Shown piece after piece: positions 43,932 to 52,001 of a stretch of DNA of 64,000 nucleotides. The position numbers and the translations under genes are program-made. The notes below the pieces were generated by a model, which saw only the letters and a list, made by a program, of their open reading frames with translations, made no database searches and had not been told where the DNA came from. Source of the stretch: Paenibacillus polygoni (lineage in GTDB: Bacteria; Bacillota; Bacilli; Paenibacillales; Paenibacillaceae); the NCBI RefSeq assembly GCF_030263935.1, contig NZ_CP127162.1:2117501-2181500 (forward strand), given 5' to 3'. How positions within the stretch are numbered: the first letter of the stretch is position 1; each line of letters starts with the position of its first letter.

Positions 43932-44414
43932 ATGAGAAAGATGACAGCATTATTTTCACATAAGCCCGAAGGATACAAATGTCCATTTTGTCGTGTTTGG
44001 GGTATCGAGCAACCTAATCAGGGGACAAAACAAAGGGATATCATCTATCAGAATGATAAGGTAACGGCATTTATAGCCAGAAAGTGGTGGCCAAACAATA
44101 AAGGACATGTTCTGGTTGTTCCTAATCAACATTTCGAAAACATCTTTGAACTCCCTGCGGATTACGCTGCCGAAATTCACCGCGCGGCTCAGCTTACAGC
44201 ATTTGCAATGAAAAGTACATATGGATGTGATGGGATTTCTACGCGGCAACATAATGAGCCTGCAGGAAATCAAGACGTGTGGTATTATCATCTCCATGTT
44301 TACCCTAGATATGTGAATGATCAACTATATCTGTCAAAGGGTTCTGAGTCCGATCCTGATGAACGTTCTTTCTATGCTGATAAGTTGCGTTCTTGGATAC
44401 AGGAAAATATATAA
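43932..44414 (+). CDS. HIT-family nucleotide hydrolase/transferase
   Basis: 160 residues. The histidine-triad region is WYYHLHVYPRY: the second and third His are present, the first is Tyr, so the triad is incomplete. A CPFC zinc pair (about residues 18-21) and the strand NKGHVLVVPNQHFENIFEL are typical of the HIT superfamily. Likely acts on nucleoside phosphoramidates or dinucleotides; the changed triad makes activity uncertain. Confidence 0.85.
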   Translation: MRKMTALFSHKPEGYKCPFCRVWGIEQPNQGTKQRDIIYQNDKVTAFIARKWWPNNKGHVLVVPNQHFENIFELPADYAAEIHRAAQLTAFAMKSTYGCDGISTRQHNEPAGNQDVWYYHLHVYPRYVNDQLYLSKGSESDPDERSFYADKLRSWIQENI

Positions 44415-44491
44415 GATCTAGGAAGTGCACATGATGACCCTAGTAGGAGAAACCTGCATTAAGCTCCCTCGAAATGATTTGATTACCTCGC

Positions 44492-44519
44492 ACAAGTTAA
44501 CGGGGAACGTTAATTCAAT
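44492..44519 (+). repeat. Solo left palindrome of the boundary repeat
   Basis: AAGTTAACGGGGAACGTTAA then TTCAAT: the left module with perfect inner palindrome GTTAACGGGGAACGTTAA, without terminator. It separates the HIT gene from the next lipoprotein gene. Confidence 0.65.
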
Positions 44520-44602
44520 ATATCAGGGATAATTAAGGTATAAGCTAGTATGGCAAGGTAGTAATGTAATATAGGAGAATTTAGCAAAAAGGAGCTGAAA
44601 AA

Positions 44603-45232
44603 TTGCGGTTAAAAATCTGCATGCTGATTTTTTTATTTATCTTGTCCGGATGTAATATAGAAAGCGAAGAAACAAATGTACCACCTGAGAATCTGGAACC
44701 TACTAGTATCAAGCTAACACCGATCGATTTGTTCGATGGTGAAGCAGGTAAGTTTAAAAATTTTCTTGGGTCAATGTCTGGAGGAATTAAATTAGAATAT
44801 GAGGGAAGTAAACCTAATGCTAGCTTGGATATAGACATCTGGGAGAATGGAAAGAAAGTAGATACCGCAGGATCGATAGGGGATTTATTTTATAGTTTGG
44901 ATGAGCAAAAGAGGAGTAACGAAGTAGAAATAATCATATCGATTGATACAGTGAACTTTGAGGGACAAAATGAATACAGCATAATAAAAGTTAATAAAGT
45001 TCGGAATTCTGGTTCAAGTCTATCTACCGTTACTCTTCCTTGGAACAAAGAGTTAACCTTACGGGGAGTGCTGCAGCATACTGAACCCCACTCCTTTTCT
45101 GTGGAGCTACCTGTAAATGTTTTTGGAATGCAGGCTACCAGATCAAACCAAATATCTACTGCAGATCTCTCAGAGGAATCATTAGCAGAAACGGAATGGG
45201 CTTTAGTGTTTACCTTACGATTTGATGATTAA
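44603..45232 (+). CDS. Lipoprotein of unknown function
   Basis: 209 residues. Lipobox LSGC (Cys at about 17), then about 190 residues of beta-rich extracytoplasmic domain. TTG start with AAGGAG eight bases upstream. Family not recognised. Confidence 0.72.
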   Translation: MRLKICMLIFLFILSGCNIESEETNVPPENLEPTSIKLTPIDLFDGEAGKFKNFLGSMSGGIKLEYEGSKPNASLDIDIWENGKKVDTAGSIGDLFYSLDEQKRSNEVEIIISIDTVNFEGQNEYSIIKVNKVRNSGSSLSTVTLPWNKELTLRGVLQHTEPHSFSVELPVNVFGMQATRSNQISTADLSEESLAETEWALVFTLRFDD

Positions 45233-45245
45233 CTGCTGGCTCAAG

Positions 45246-45271
45246 CTTTGAACTAAAGGAAACTTTAGAAC
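45246..45271 (+). repeat. Degenerate solo left palindrome
   Basis: TTTGAACTAAAGGAAACTTT then AGAAC matches the left module with compensating changes in both arms (CTAAAG/CTTTAG), so the palindrome is kept although the sequence differs. The rest of 45233-45530 holds only a 17-codon scrap (TTG at 45409 after GGAGG). Confidence 0.55.
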
Positions 45272-45530
45272 AATAAATGGTCGATTAACTGTTTGGTTAG
45301 AGTATAGGTACGAACTGGCCGAAGAACCGATCACCTTTCTAGCGTGAGTAATATGTTTTATCGTTAAGAATGGATGAATCTAAATAGTACATATGGAGGT
45401 AATTAAGTTTGAATACTCACTACTATCTCAGTTGGTTTAATGATTTTTTTCAAAGAAACTAGTCCAATGTTTACATGAGGATATACAAGACAGAAAATTA
45501 TAGAAATTCAATTTAGAATTGGAGGTATTT

Positions 45531-45986
45531 ATGGAATTTATAACAGCAACTGTGGAGCATCTTCCTGCAATTGTTCGGTTATTAGCGGACGATAAATTAG
45601 GTGCTAGCCGAGAACGTTATGAAAAACCACTGCCAAAAGAATACTTTCTGGCGTTCGCAAAGATTGAACAACAGATAGGTAATTCCATAATCGTTGCTAT
45701 GGATCAGGACGAAGTTGTAGGTTGCCTTCAGCTTACTATTATTCCCGGGATTTCAAGATTAGGTGCAACAAGAGGCCAAATTGAGGGTGTTCGTATTGAC
45801 AAGGATTATCGAGGCAAAGGTGTGGGTGAGTCGTTATTTCGTTATGCAATTAATGAGGCTAAAACAATAGGTTGTGAGATGATTCAACTGACAACAGATA
45901 AAAAACGTAAAGATGCCCATAGGTTCTATGAACGACTTGGATTTGTTGCTAGTCATGATGGTATGAAGCTTATACTCAGTAAATAG
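45531..45986 (+). CDS. GNAT-family N-acetyltransferase
   Basis: 151 residues. Motif A is DYRGKGVGESLFRYAI after IEGVRIDK; the C-terminal TDKKRKDAHRFYERLGF is the usual substrate-side helix. ATG 45531 is chosen because GGAGG lies five bases upstream; the TTG at 45519 would overlap it. Substrate unknown. Confidence 0.9.
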   Translation: MEFITATVEHLPAIVRLLADDKLGASRERYEKPLPKEYFLAFAKIEQQIGNSIIVAMDQDEVVGCLQLTIIPGISRLGATRGQIEGVRIDKDYRGKGVGESLFRYAINEAKTIGCEMIQLTTDKKRKDAHRFYERLGFVASHDGMKLILSK

Positions 45987-45990
45987 TGCA

Positions 45991-46089
45991 TTCATCTAAC
46001 GGGAAACGTCAGTTTAATAATAACAAGTAAGCAGCCGCTCAAACGACCGGTTGCTTTTTCTTTAAGCTAATGTTCAGGATAGTTCAATT
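45991..46089 (+). repeat. Cassette-boundary repeat (type A)
   Basis: Left palindrome ATCTAACGGGAAACGTCAG then TTTAATAA; terminator GCAGCCGCTC/GACCGGTTGC with TTTTTC (weakened by mismatches); right end GTTCAGGATAGTTCAATTA. Confidence 0.83.
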
Positions 46090-46166
46090 ATAATTGTTTT
46101 CTCAATCCTATTTATAGAATGAAACTGTTAAAGTGTATTTATATTGAACGAATAGGGGAACAAGAG

Positions 46167-46697
46167 ATGAACAAAGGAAAAATCGTGTTTTTGAATGGAG
46201 TAACCAGTTCAGGAAAAACATCTATAGTAGATGCTATTCAGTTAAAATCGGATGAGTTTTTTTATGTTGTTGCAAACGATCTTTTTGAAAATACAATTGG
46301 CGAAAACTATCTACGAGAAGATTATTGGAAATATCTAAGTGATGCAATAATTATGATGTATCATACCGCCAAACTATTTTCTGACCATGGTAAAAATGTG
46401 CTTATCGATGGTATTTTGGTAGAAAGACCTGAGTTAAAACCGCATTATGAAAAAGTTAAGAACATATATGCGGGTTACCCCTTTTATATGGTGGAAGTGT
46501 TTTGTCCTTTGGAGATTTGTCGCCAAAGAAATATGGAACGTGGAGATAGAACTGAAGATCAATCAGACTGGCAAAACAAAATTATGGCAAAAGATATACA
46601 GTACGACTGTACTGTCAACACACACATAAATTCTCCAGAAGAATGTGCAGATTCGATTCTAAATTGTTTGAGTTTGATTGTTAGGTCTGAAGGTTAA
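46167..46697 (+). CDS. Chloramphenicol phosphotransferase-like P-loop kinase
   Basis: About 176 residues from ATG 46167 (AGGGGA seven bases upstream). Walker A is LNGVTSSGKTS; an Asp after strand 3 in VLIDGIL is a likely base/metal ligand; the CPT-like lid region is CRQRNMERGDR. The fold matches the CPT/AAA_33 group, whose type member phosphorylates chloramphenicol at the 3-OH. Whether it acts on that drug is unknown. A single-gene cassette between type A and type C repeats. Confidence 0.82.
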   Translation: MNKGKIVFLNGVTSSGKTSIVDAIQLKSDEFFYVVANDLFENTIGENYLREDYWKYLSDAIIMMYHTAKLFSDHGKNVLIDGILVERPELKPHYEKVKNIYAGYPFYMVEVFCPLEICRQRNMERGDRTEDQSDWQNKIMAKDIQYDCTVNTHINSPEECADSILNCLSLIVRSEG

Positions 46698-46699
46698 TC

Positions 46700-46794
46700 G
46701 CATTAAGTTAAATGAAAACGATTTTGATTAGTTAAAAGGCAGCCGATATCAATGCGATTGGCTGCCTTTTTATTAAACGAAAGGGTAGAATTGT
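46700..46794 (+). repeat. Cassette-boundary repeat (terminator type C)
   Basis: Left end ATTAAGTTAAATGAAAACGA; terminator AAAAGGCAGCCGAT with ATTGGCTGCCTTTTT; right end AAACGAAAGGGTAGAATTG. Confidence 0.75.
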
Positions 46795-46957
46795 CCCAAT
46801 GTATGGTAGTATGTTGGTGGTGAAGGATATTGAGACCATATTTAAGCCTTTGGAGGGTAAAAGATGAATGCGGAGCTTAGAAGCGCTCATTTCCTTAATT
46901 AGAACTGAAGCAATTGGACTCTTACACAAAAATAAATTAATTAGGGGTAGACAATTC

Positions 46958-47866
46958 ATGGGGGAAACGAATGTATGGGATGCGGAGTGGGAGGTTAACG
47001 AAGAGCAGGCGCGAATGCTGATAGGCAGACAATTCCCTCAGCTGTCATCGAAGCAAGTGAAGCGATTGGGCTGGGACAATACGGTTTTTCTCATCGGTGA
47101 CGAGTACGTGTTCCGGTTTCCAAGAAGAACGATTGCAGTTGGCTCGATTCGTATGGAAGGGAAGCTGCTGCCGAAGCTGGAGGCATATATGACCATCCCC
47201 TATCCGAAACCGTTGTTTTATGGCGAAGCAAGTGACGAATACCCGGCACCATTTCTTGGCTATGCTTACGTGCCAGGAGATTTCCCGATCGGCTTGACGG
47301 AAGAACGCCGGGTATTATCGGCAGAGACGTTGGCGAAATTTTTGCGGAGATTGCATGAGTTTCCGGTGCAGGCGGCGCTGAAGTGCGGAGTTCAGCAAGA
47401 TCATAGAAACTTGACGGACATAGCATCGCGCAAAGTGAAACTGGAGGGCTTTCTATCGAAGGTGGTCGAACACTTGTCGCCGGAGGAGTCCGGTGTGATC
47501 GAAGCGTATATTAGCAGGCTGCAAAAGGACCGTGTCGAGGCGGTGAATGTACTGCTACATGGCGATCTTCATTTCAAAAATATGCTTGTGAATGAGAACG
47601 GGATCGTTTCCGGCATCATTGATTGGGGCGATCTGAGCGTAGGCCATCCGGCTTGCGATTTGAGCGTTGCTTATAGCTTTTTACCCCCTTACGCTCGCGG
47701 CGTGTTTTTCGAAACGTACGGAGGAGCGGACGAGGAAACGAAGCTGCTGGCGCGGCTGATCGCGGTATACATCCCCATACTGATCTTAATGCAAGCGGTC
47801 GATGACGGGAATGAAGCGATCGCGGCAGAGGCGAAATCCAACATCATGCGGGCACTGTCGGATTAG
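46958..47866 (+). CDS. APH-family kinase (aminoglycoside phosphotransferase-like)
   Basis: 302 residues from ATG 46958 (AGGGGTAG upstream; the frame extends 30 codons further 5' but without a ribosome site). Catalytic loop LLHGDLHFKNML, metal loop IIDWGDLSVGHPACDL, N-lobe strand GWDNTVFLIGDEYVFRFPRR. It is the intact homologue of the deleted gene at 23862-24164. Its GC content is visibly higher than its neighbours (many GCG and GGC codons), which suggests recent transfer. Substrate unknown; macrolide or aminoglycoside kinases are the closest type. Confidence 0.88.
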   Translation: MGETNVWDAEWEVNEEQARMLIGRQFPQLSSKQVKRLGWDNTVFLIGDEYVFRFPRRTIAVGSIRMEGKLLPKLEAYMTIPYPKPLFYGEASDEYPAPFLGYAYVPGDFPIGLTEERRVLSAETLAKFLRRLHEFPVQAALKCGVQQDHRNLTDIASRKVKLEGFLSKVVEHLSPEESGVIEAYISRLQKDRVEAVNVLLHGDLHFKNMLVNENGIVSGIIDWGDLSVGHPACDLSVAYSFLPPYARGVFFETYGGADEETKLLARLIAVYIPILILMQAVDDGNEAIAAEAKSNIMRALSD

Positions 47867-48003
47867 GCTCATTATTTCGTTGCAGCTACGGGGCTATGGC
47901 TATCGGCACCATTTTGTCGTTTAAAGGTCGCGAAAAGGTACGATCCGCCTTCTCTGATGCCGCTTTATGTTGAGGAACACGAAATTCAACCGTGTAAGTC
48001 GTT

Positions 48004-48170
48004 GCGCTAATAGGAAACGATAGTTGAACATAAAGGGTTTCACATATTAGTCATGACTAATATGTGAAACCCTTTAATATATCTATCTTTCTTAAATTAA
48101 GGTCTTGATAAACTGAGAAAATAAAGTTGTAGACTGGCGGTGTGCGTTAAGCTAACGGGCAGAGCTTAGA
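48004..48170 (+). repeat. Boundary repeat with a 44-bp perfect palindrome
   Basis: Left end CGCTAATAGGAAACGATAG then TTGAA. In place of the usual terminator is a perfect 22-bp inverted repeat with no loop (48032-48075; arms begin AAAGGGTTTCACATATTAG), then T-rich sequence. At 48147-48165 a fresh core TTAAGCTAACGGGCAG appears. The gap 47867-48003 holds no gene. Confidence 0.7.
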
Positions 48171-48260
48171 CTTTTAAGGATAAAAGAGGTTTTTGTCGTA
48201 TTATATGTAATTATGGGTTGTAAAATTAAATGAATTATTTGAAAATGGAGGATTCAAAAT

Positions 48261-48614
48261 ATGGAACGTAAAATTCAATTAATGGAAACCTACATAAATA
48301 TCGACCTTGGAAACTCACCCTTTTTAAAATTAGATAAAGGGTTGCAAATTCCATACTCTTCAATTAAGGGAATAACAACAGGTAGACCGATACCAAATGC
48401 TTTTAAACTATATGGTGCTTTATTAGGAGGAATGAGAAATGGGTTATTTAGAGCAAAGGGTGGTTATCAACTGCACTTTTTTGAAAATGAGCTTAAAACT
48501 CTTCATTTAGATTTGAATAGCTTTCAAGTTGGTAAGTTCAAAATATCGAAGTTGATCATTGGTGTTGAAAATCCTGAAGAAATAAGTAAAAATATTTCCG
48601 AAAGAGTGAAGTGA
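48261..48614 (+). CDS. Hypothetical protein, paralogue of the one at 36888
   Basis: 117 residues with the same strand pattern as its partner (GNSPFLKLDKGLQIPYSS and GITTGRPIPNAFKLYGA are shared). The natural C terminus ISERVK is kept here. GGAGG lies ten bases before the ATG. Two diverged copies in separate units imply capture twice or duplication and drift. Family not recognised. Confidence 0.75.
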   Translation: MERKIQLMETYINIDLGNSPFLKLDKGLQIPYSSIKGITTGRPIPNAFKLYGALLGGMRNGLFRAKGGYQLHFFENELKTLHLDLNSFQVGKFKISKLIIGVENPEEISKNISERVK

Positions 48615-48633
48615 TAATTTGTTGATGAACTGT

Positions 48634-48732
48634 TCTTTGAACTAACGGAGAAACGATAGTTCAAGAAGAAAAAGTAAGCAACCGATCAATAGACCGGTTG
48701 CTTTTTCTTTAAGATATTGGGCAGTTCAACAT
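48634..48732 (+). repeat. Cassette-boundary repeat (type A), last of the array
   Basis: Left palindrome TTTGAACTAACGGAGAAACG then ATAGTTCAA; terminator GCAACCGATC/GACCGGTTGC with TTTTTC; right end TATTGGGCAGTTCAACATG. No further copy is seen to the right of this. Confidence 0.87.
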
Positions 48733-48815
48733 GATTTTACATCACTTCTTGTTTGCAACCATTCTTCTCTCAACTCGTTCATATTTATATAATACTTAAC
48801 ATGGAGGAAGTCATT

Positions 48816-48893
48816 TTGAAAAAAATGTTTGTTTTACTCGTGTTCCTACCCTGCAGTTTTCATTTATTATGGAGAAGGCTTAATCATAATTAG
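48816..48893 (+). pseudogene. Orphan signal-peptide start of a lost lipoprotein gene
   Basis: TTG start with GGAGGAAG seven bases upstream, encoding KKMFVLLVFLPCSF (a lipoprotein-like signal) and stopping after 25 codons. The body of the gene is missing. It directly follows the last boundary repeat. Confidence 0.5.
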
Positions 48894-49296
48894 TTTTGAA
48901 CCCCAGATCGGATGAGATGAAAATGTACTTCTGATCAGCTGCTCGGCTTCTTCACATGCACGTTGTATGAGCAGTTCACCAAAAAGCATCATCCTCTTTC
49001 ATTGAAGAAACGTTCCTCCGAACAGCAATAAACAGTTTCTAAAAAGAAATTTATTAGGCTGGATTTTGGTCTTTTTGACCCGAATTCTAAAGCGAATAAA
49101 AAGACGTAAAGTAGAGTCTCCTTTTATTATTCTTCTCCTTCAATAAATGCTTGCTATATAGCTGAATTCTCTCTGTTTATAGTTTGTCTAATACAACGTT
49201 TAAAATGACGTAAAAGCACATGAAAAATTCAGTTATTATCCAATATTTAAACCTAGTTAAAACAATTGATTATCACCAAAAATACTCATAACTGGT
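48894..49296. other. Gap without a gene
   Basis: AT-rich, no start with a ribosome site and no repeat family member. It marks the passage from the array to the ectoine operon. Confidence 0.45.
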
Positions 49297-49325
49297 TTGA
49301 CATTTCCAAAATATCCCTTTATTAT
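49297..49325 (+). promoter_or_regulatory. Sigma-A-type promoter of the ectoine leader
   Basis: TTGACA (perfect -35), 17-base spacer, TATTAT -10. The predicted start of transcription is only a few bases before the riboswitch, as expected for its leader. Confidence 0.8.
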
Positions 49326-49329
49326 GGAC

Positions 49330-49456
49330 TCACGCTTAGTTTTCAGGAAGCACTTTCTGGAGAGCGGGGGAACCAGTTTTCAGGGGCGAGTCACATGAAT
49401 CCATGTGTAGGGTACCATCTTACCCGAGTCCGTCAGCTAACCTCGTCAGCAGTGGA
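49330..49456 (+). promoter_or_regulatory. c-di-AMP riboswitch (ydaO class) before the ectoine operon
   Basis: Same ordered blocks as in the leader at 522-640: GGAGAGCGGGGGAACCAG, CAGGGGCGAGTC, a short stem ACATG-AATC-CATGT, then AGGGTACC, then CCGTCAGCTAACCTCGTCAGC (in parts GTCAGCTAACCTCG). A terminator stem starts 37 bases later. In this class c-di-AMP normally promotes termination. A link from c-di-AMP, the potassium/osmolyte signal, to ectoine uptake and synthesis would be physiologically sensible: low c-di-AMP lets the operon be read. Confidence 0.88.
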
Positions 49457-49492
49457 TGGGTCCTTTAATACATACATAATAAATTCACATAA

Positions 49493-49538
49493 CAAAGGCC
49501 CTTTATTCATTAATTATAGGGGCCTTTGTCTTTGTTTA
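49493..49538 (+). terminator. Riboswitch-linked terminator
   Basis: CAAAGGCCC (49493-49501) pairs with GGGCCTTTG (49520-49528), followed by TCTTTGTTT. Placed directly after the c-di-AMP aptamer, as an expression platform. Confidence 0.85.
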
Positions 49539-49732
49539 CTGACCCCCTGCTGGCGGAGCTATGTCTTCATCCCCTGTTTGGAGGTCTTTTTTCGTTTACT
49601 GAGGCAATGCTTTCCAAGGGTACTTATTTTGACAAGTGAAGATGTGCTTGAGTTGGAGGGGAGGTACGGAGCACACTTGGGTCAAGTTTTCTGTTTCAAG
49701 TAAGCAGATAAAGACATTTTCGAGTGTTAAAT

Positions 49733-49758
49733 CCAAGTAAAAATGTAAGTTTACTTGG
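49733..49758 (+). promoter_or_regulatory. Inverted repeat upstream of ehuB, possible operator
   Basis: CCAAGTAAA and TTTACTTGG, eight bases apart, about 50 bases before ehuB and well after the terminator; another half-site-like CAAGTAAG lies at 49698. No T-run follows, so a repressor site is likelier than a terminator. Confidence 0.45.
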
Positions 49759-49804
49759 TCTATTAGTTGTGTCATTTTTTAAAATCTAGAAACGGAGAAA
49801 GGTT

Positions 49805-50668
49805 GTGGAATGCTTGAGAAAAGTTTTTGTTCTAGTGATGTCCTTGATCTTCGTAATATCTCTAGCGGCATGTAGTGGAAGTGGAAGTCCGCTGGACGAG
49901 GCGATCGAGAGAGGTTATATCACCGTAGGATTTGCAAATGAAAAGCCATACGCATACAAAGAGGCTGATGGAACACTAACAGGAGAAGCCGTTGAAATAG
50001 CCCGTGTAATTCTAGAGCGGCTCGGCGTGAAGGAGATGAGAGGTGAGCTGACAGAGTTTGGTTCATTAGTAGCCGGCTTGCAAGCTAAAAGGTTTGATCT
50101 TATTACAGCGGGAATGTTTATTAATCCTAATCGCTGTTCTGCAGTCTTATTCGCGGACCCGGAGTATAGCATTGGAGAAGCACTTGCAGTTAAGCAGGGG
50201 AATCCGCTAGAACTTGTAAGTTACGAAGGTATCGCGAGTAACGGGGAAGCAAAAGTCGCTGTCATGACTGGTGCCGTTGAAATCGAGTATTTAGAAAAGT
50301 CTGGTATTCCCTCGGATCGCATTATTCAAGTTCCTGACCAAGCTTCAGCTATAAGCGCACTTCAAGCTGACCGGGTGCAGGCTATAACGATGACGGGGCC
50401 ATCACTTCAGGCAATGCTCGAATCGGCCAATGATAATAAAATTGAGCGTGTTGCTGACTTCACCCAACCTACAGTTGATGGTGAGAGTGTTCGCGGATAT
50501 GGGGCGACAGCTTTTCGTCAAGCAGACACTGAATTTCAAGAGGCATATAATGCAGAACTTCAAAAAATGAAAGACTCAGGCGAGTTACTCGAAATATTGC
50601 AAAAGTTTGGATTCACAGAGGATGAGCTTCCAGGCGATATGACAGCTGCTGCGCTTTGCGGAGAATAA
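49805..50668 (+). CDS. ehuB: Ectoine/hydroxyectoine ABC transporter substrate-binding protein EhuB
   Basis: 287 residues. Lipoprotein signal with lipobox LAAC, then a type 3 solute-binding fold: YITVGFANEKPYAY, GALVAGLQAKRFDLITAGMF-like core (seen as LVAGLQAKRFDLITAGMF), INPNRCSAVLFADPEY and GYGATAFRQAD. The INPxRC segment and the position with ehuCDA and ect genes identify it as EhuB. GTG start with GGAG seven bases upstream. It delivers ectoines to EhuCD. Confidence 0.9.
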   Translation: MECLRKVFVLVMSLIFVISLAACSGSGSPLDEAIERGYITVGFANEKPYAYKEADGTLTGEAVEIARVILERLGVKEMRGELTEFGSLVAGLQAKRFDLITAGMFINPNRCSAVLFADPEYSIGEALAVKQGNPLELVSYEGIASNGEAKVAVMTGAVEIEYLEKSGIPSDRIIQVPDQASAISALQADRVQAITMTGPSLQAMLESANDNKIERVADFTQPTVDGESVRGYGATAFRQADTEFQEAYNAELQKMKDSGELLEILQKFGFTEDELPGDMTAAALCGE

Positions 50669-50669
50669 C

Positions 50670-51323
50670 ATGCCGAATTCATGGATTGATTTTCTTCCTT
50701 CGTTATTAAAAGGAGCGGAAATCACGATCTTGGTTGCTTTTTTCTCATCCATATTAGCAATCATCGTGTCCTTTATTGCCGGTTTACTCAGGCTATCGAA
50801 ACTTTGGATTCTACGTACCATTTCAGCGATTTATGTTGAGGTCTTTCGCGGAACTTCCCTGCTGGTTCAATTATTCTGGTTATACTTTGCTCTTCCATTT
50901 ATCGGTATTGAACTTCCGAAGATGTTAGCAGCTATTCTTGCCATAGGACTTAACTTCGGAGCATACGGATCAGAAATCGTCCGAAGCGCAGTGCTTGCAG
51001 TTCCGAAAGGACAGACGGAGGCTGCTATAGCACTAAATATGAAACCCTGGCAAAGGTTATCTCATGTCATTCTTCCTCAAGCTTCACTACAAATGCTGCC
51101 GTCTTTCGGGAACCAGATGGTGGAATTGATTAAGTCAACCTCTCTCGTCTATTTCATTACGATGGCAGATCTCACCTATCAGGCGATGGTGCTTCGCAAT
51201 AACTATATCTCCTTTACAACGGAGATCTTGGTGCTGCTTCTGCTGATGTATTTTGTTATAGCTACACTTGTTTCTATTGCTGTTCGGTTACTTGAACGGA
51301 AATTGACAACGGGGAGGCTATAA
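50670..51323 (+). CDS. ehuC: Ectoine ABC transporter permease EhuC
   Basis: 217-residue polar amino acid-type permease with five helices. The EAA loop is seen around EAAIALNMKPWQRLSHVILPQA. It starts one base after the ehuB stop, so translation is coupled. Works with EhuD, EhuB and EhuA. Confidence 0.88.
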   Translation: MPNSWIDFLPSLLKGAEITILVAFFSSILAIIVSFIAGLLRLSKLWILRTISAIYVEVFRGTSLLVQLFWLYFALPFIGIELPKMLAAILAIGLNFGAYGSEIVRSAVLAVPKGQTEAAIALNMKPWQRLSHVILPQASLQMLPSFGNQMVELIKSTSLVYFITMADLTYQAMVLRNNYISFTTEILVLLLLMYFVIATLVSIAVRLLERKLTTGRL

Positions 51324-51326
51324 CAA

Positions 51327-51989
51327 ATGTGGAATTGGGATTATGTATTTGATATTTTGCCGCAGTTACTTGGGGCATTAAAAATGACGGTGTTGATTAC
51401 GATCTGTGCCTTTGTACTGGCATTATTCGTAGGTTTACTTCTCGCATTTATGGCACGAAGTCGATTTAAACCTCTATCGTTAGTGACAAAAGGAGTTATA
51501 GAGTTCATACGTAACACACCTCTGCTTGTTCAAGTGTTCTTTCTTTATTACAGTCTGCCGTTACTTATGGGTATTTCCATTCCGGCTTTTTATACGGGGG
51601 TCATAGCACTCGGACTTCATTACAGCACGTACCTCTCAGAGGTATATCGTTCTGGCATCGAGGCTGTTCCAAAAGGTCAATGGGAAGCGGCAAAAGCACT
51701 GAATTATACGAAATCTCAAACTTGGAAGAAAATTATTCTACCTCAAGCGATTCCACCAATCATACCCGTACTTGGGAATTATCTAATTGTTATGTTCAAA
51801 GAGACACCTATTCTATGTGCAATTACGTTGGTTGAGCTTATGCTCACAGCCAAGAATATCGTATCTTTATCCTTCCGAGCTTTTGAGCCGTATACATTAG
51901 TCGGTGTATTGTTCTTCATTATTAGTTACATCGCTTCATTACTCGTGCAACAGCTGGAGAAGCGCATGAATTTACAAAGGGGAAGATAA
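51327..51989 (+). CDS. ehuD: Ectoine ABC transporter permease EhuD
   Basis: 220-residue second permease, same family, with the EAA loop WEAAKALNYTKSQTWKKIILP and N-terminal motif FIRNTPLLVQVFFLYY. It starts three bases after ehuC. Confidence 0.88.
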   Translation: MWNWDYVFDILPQLLGALKMTVLITICAFVLALFVGLLLAFMARSRFKPLSLVTKGVIEFIRNTPLLVQVFFLYYSLPLLMGISIPAFYTGVIALGLHYSTYLSEVYRSGIEAVPKGQWEAAKALNYTKSQTWKKIILPQAIPPIIPVLGNYLIVMFKETPILCAITLVELMLTAKNIVSLSFRAFEPYTLVGVLFFIISYIASLLVQQLEKRMNLQRGR

Positions 51990-52001
51990 GGAGGGATCGA
52001 T

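Noticed and set aside
20000..48800. Insertion sequence or transposase gene to explain the repeats
   Set aside because: No transposase or integrase frame is recognisable in the window, and the repeats show no target-site duplications by eye.
49266..49703. An open frame of 145 codons over the ectoine leader
   Set aside because: It covers a promoter, a riboswitch and a terminator; it is a chance frame.
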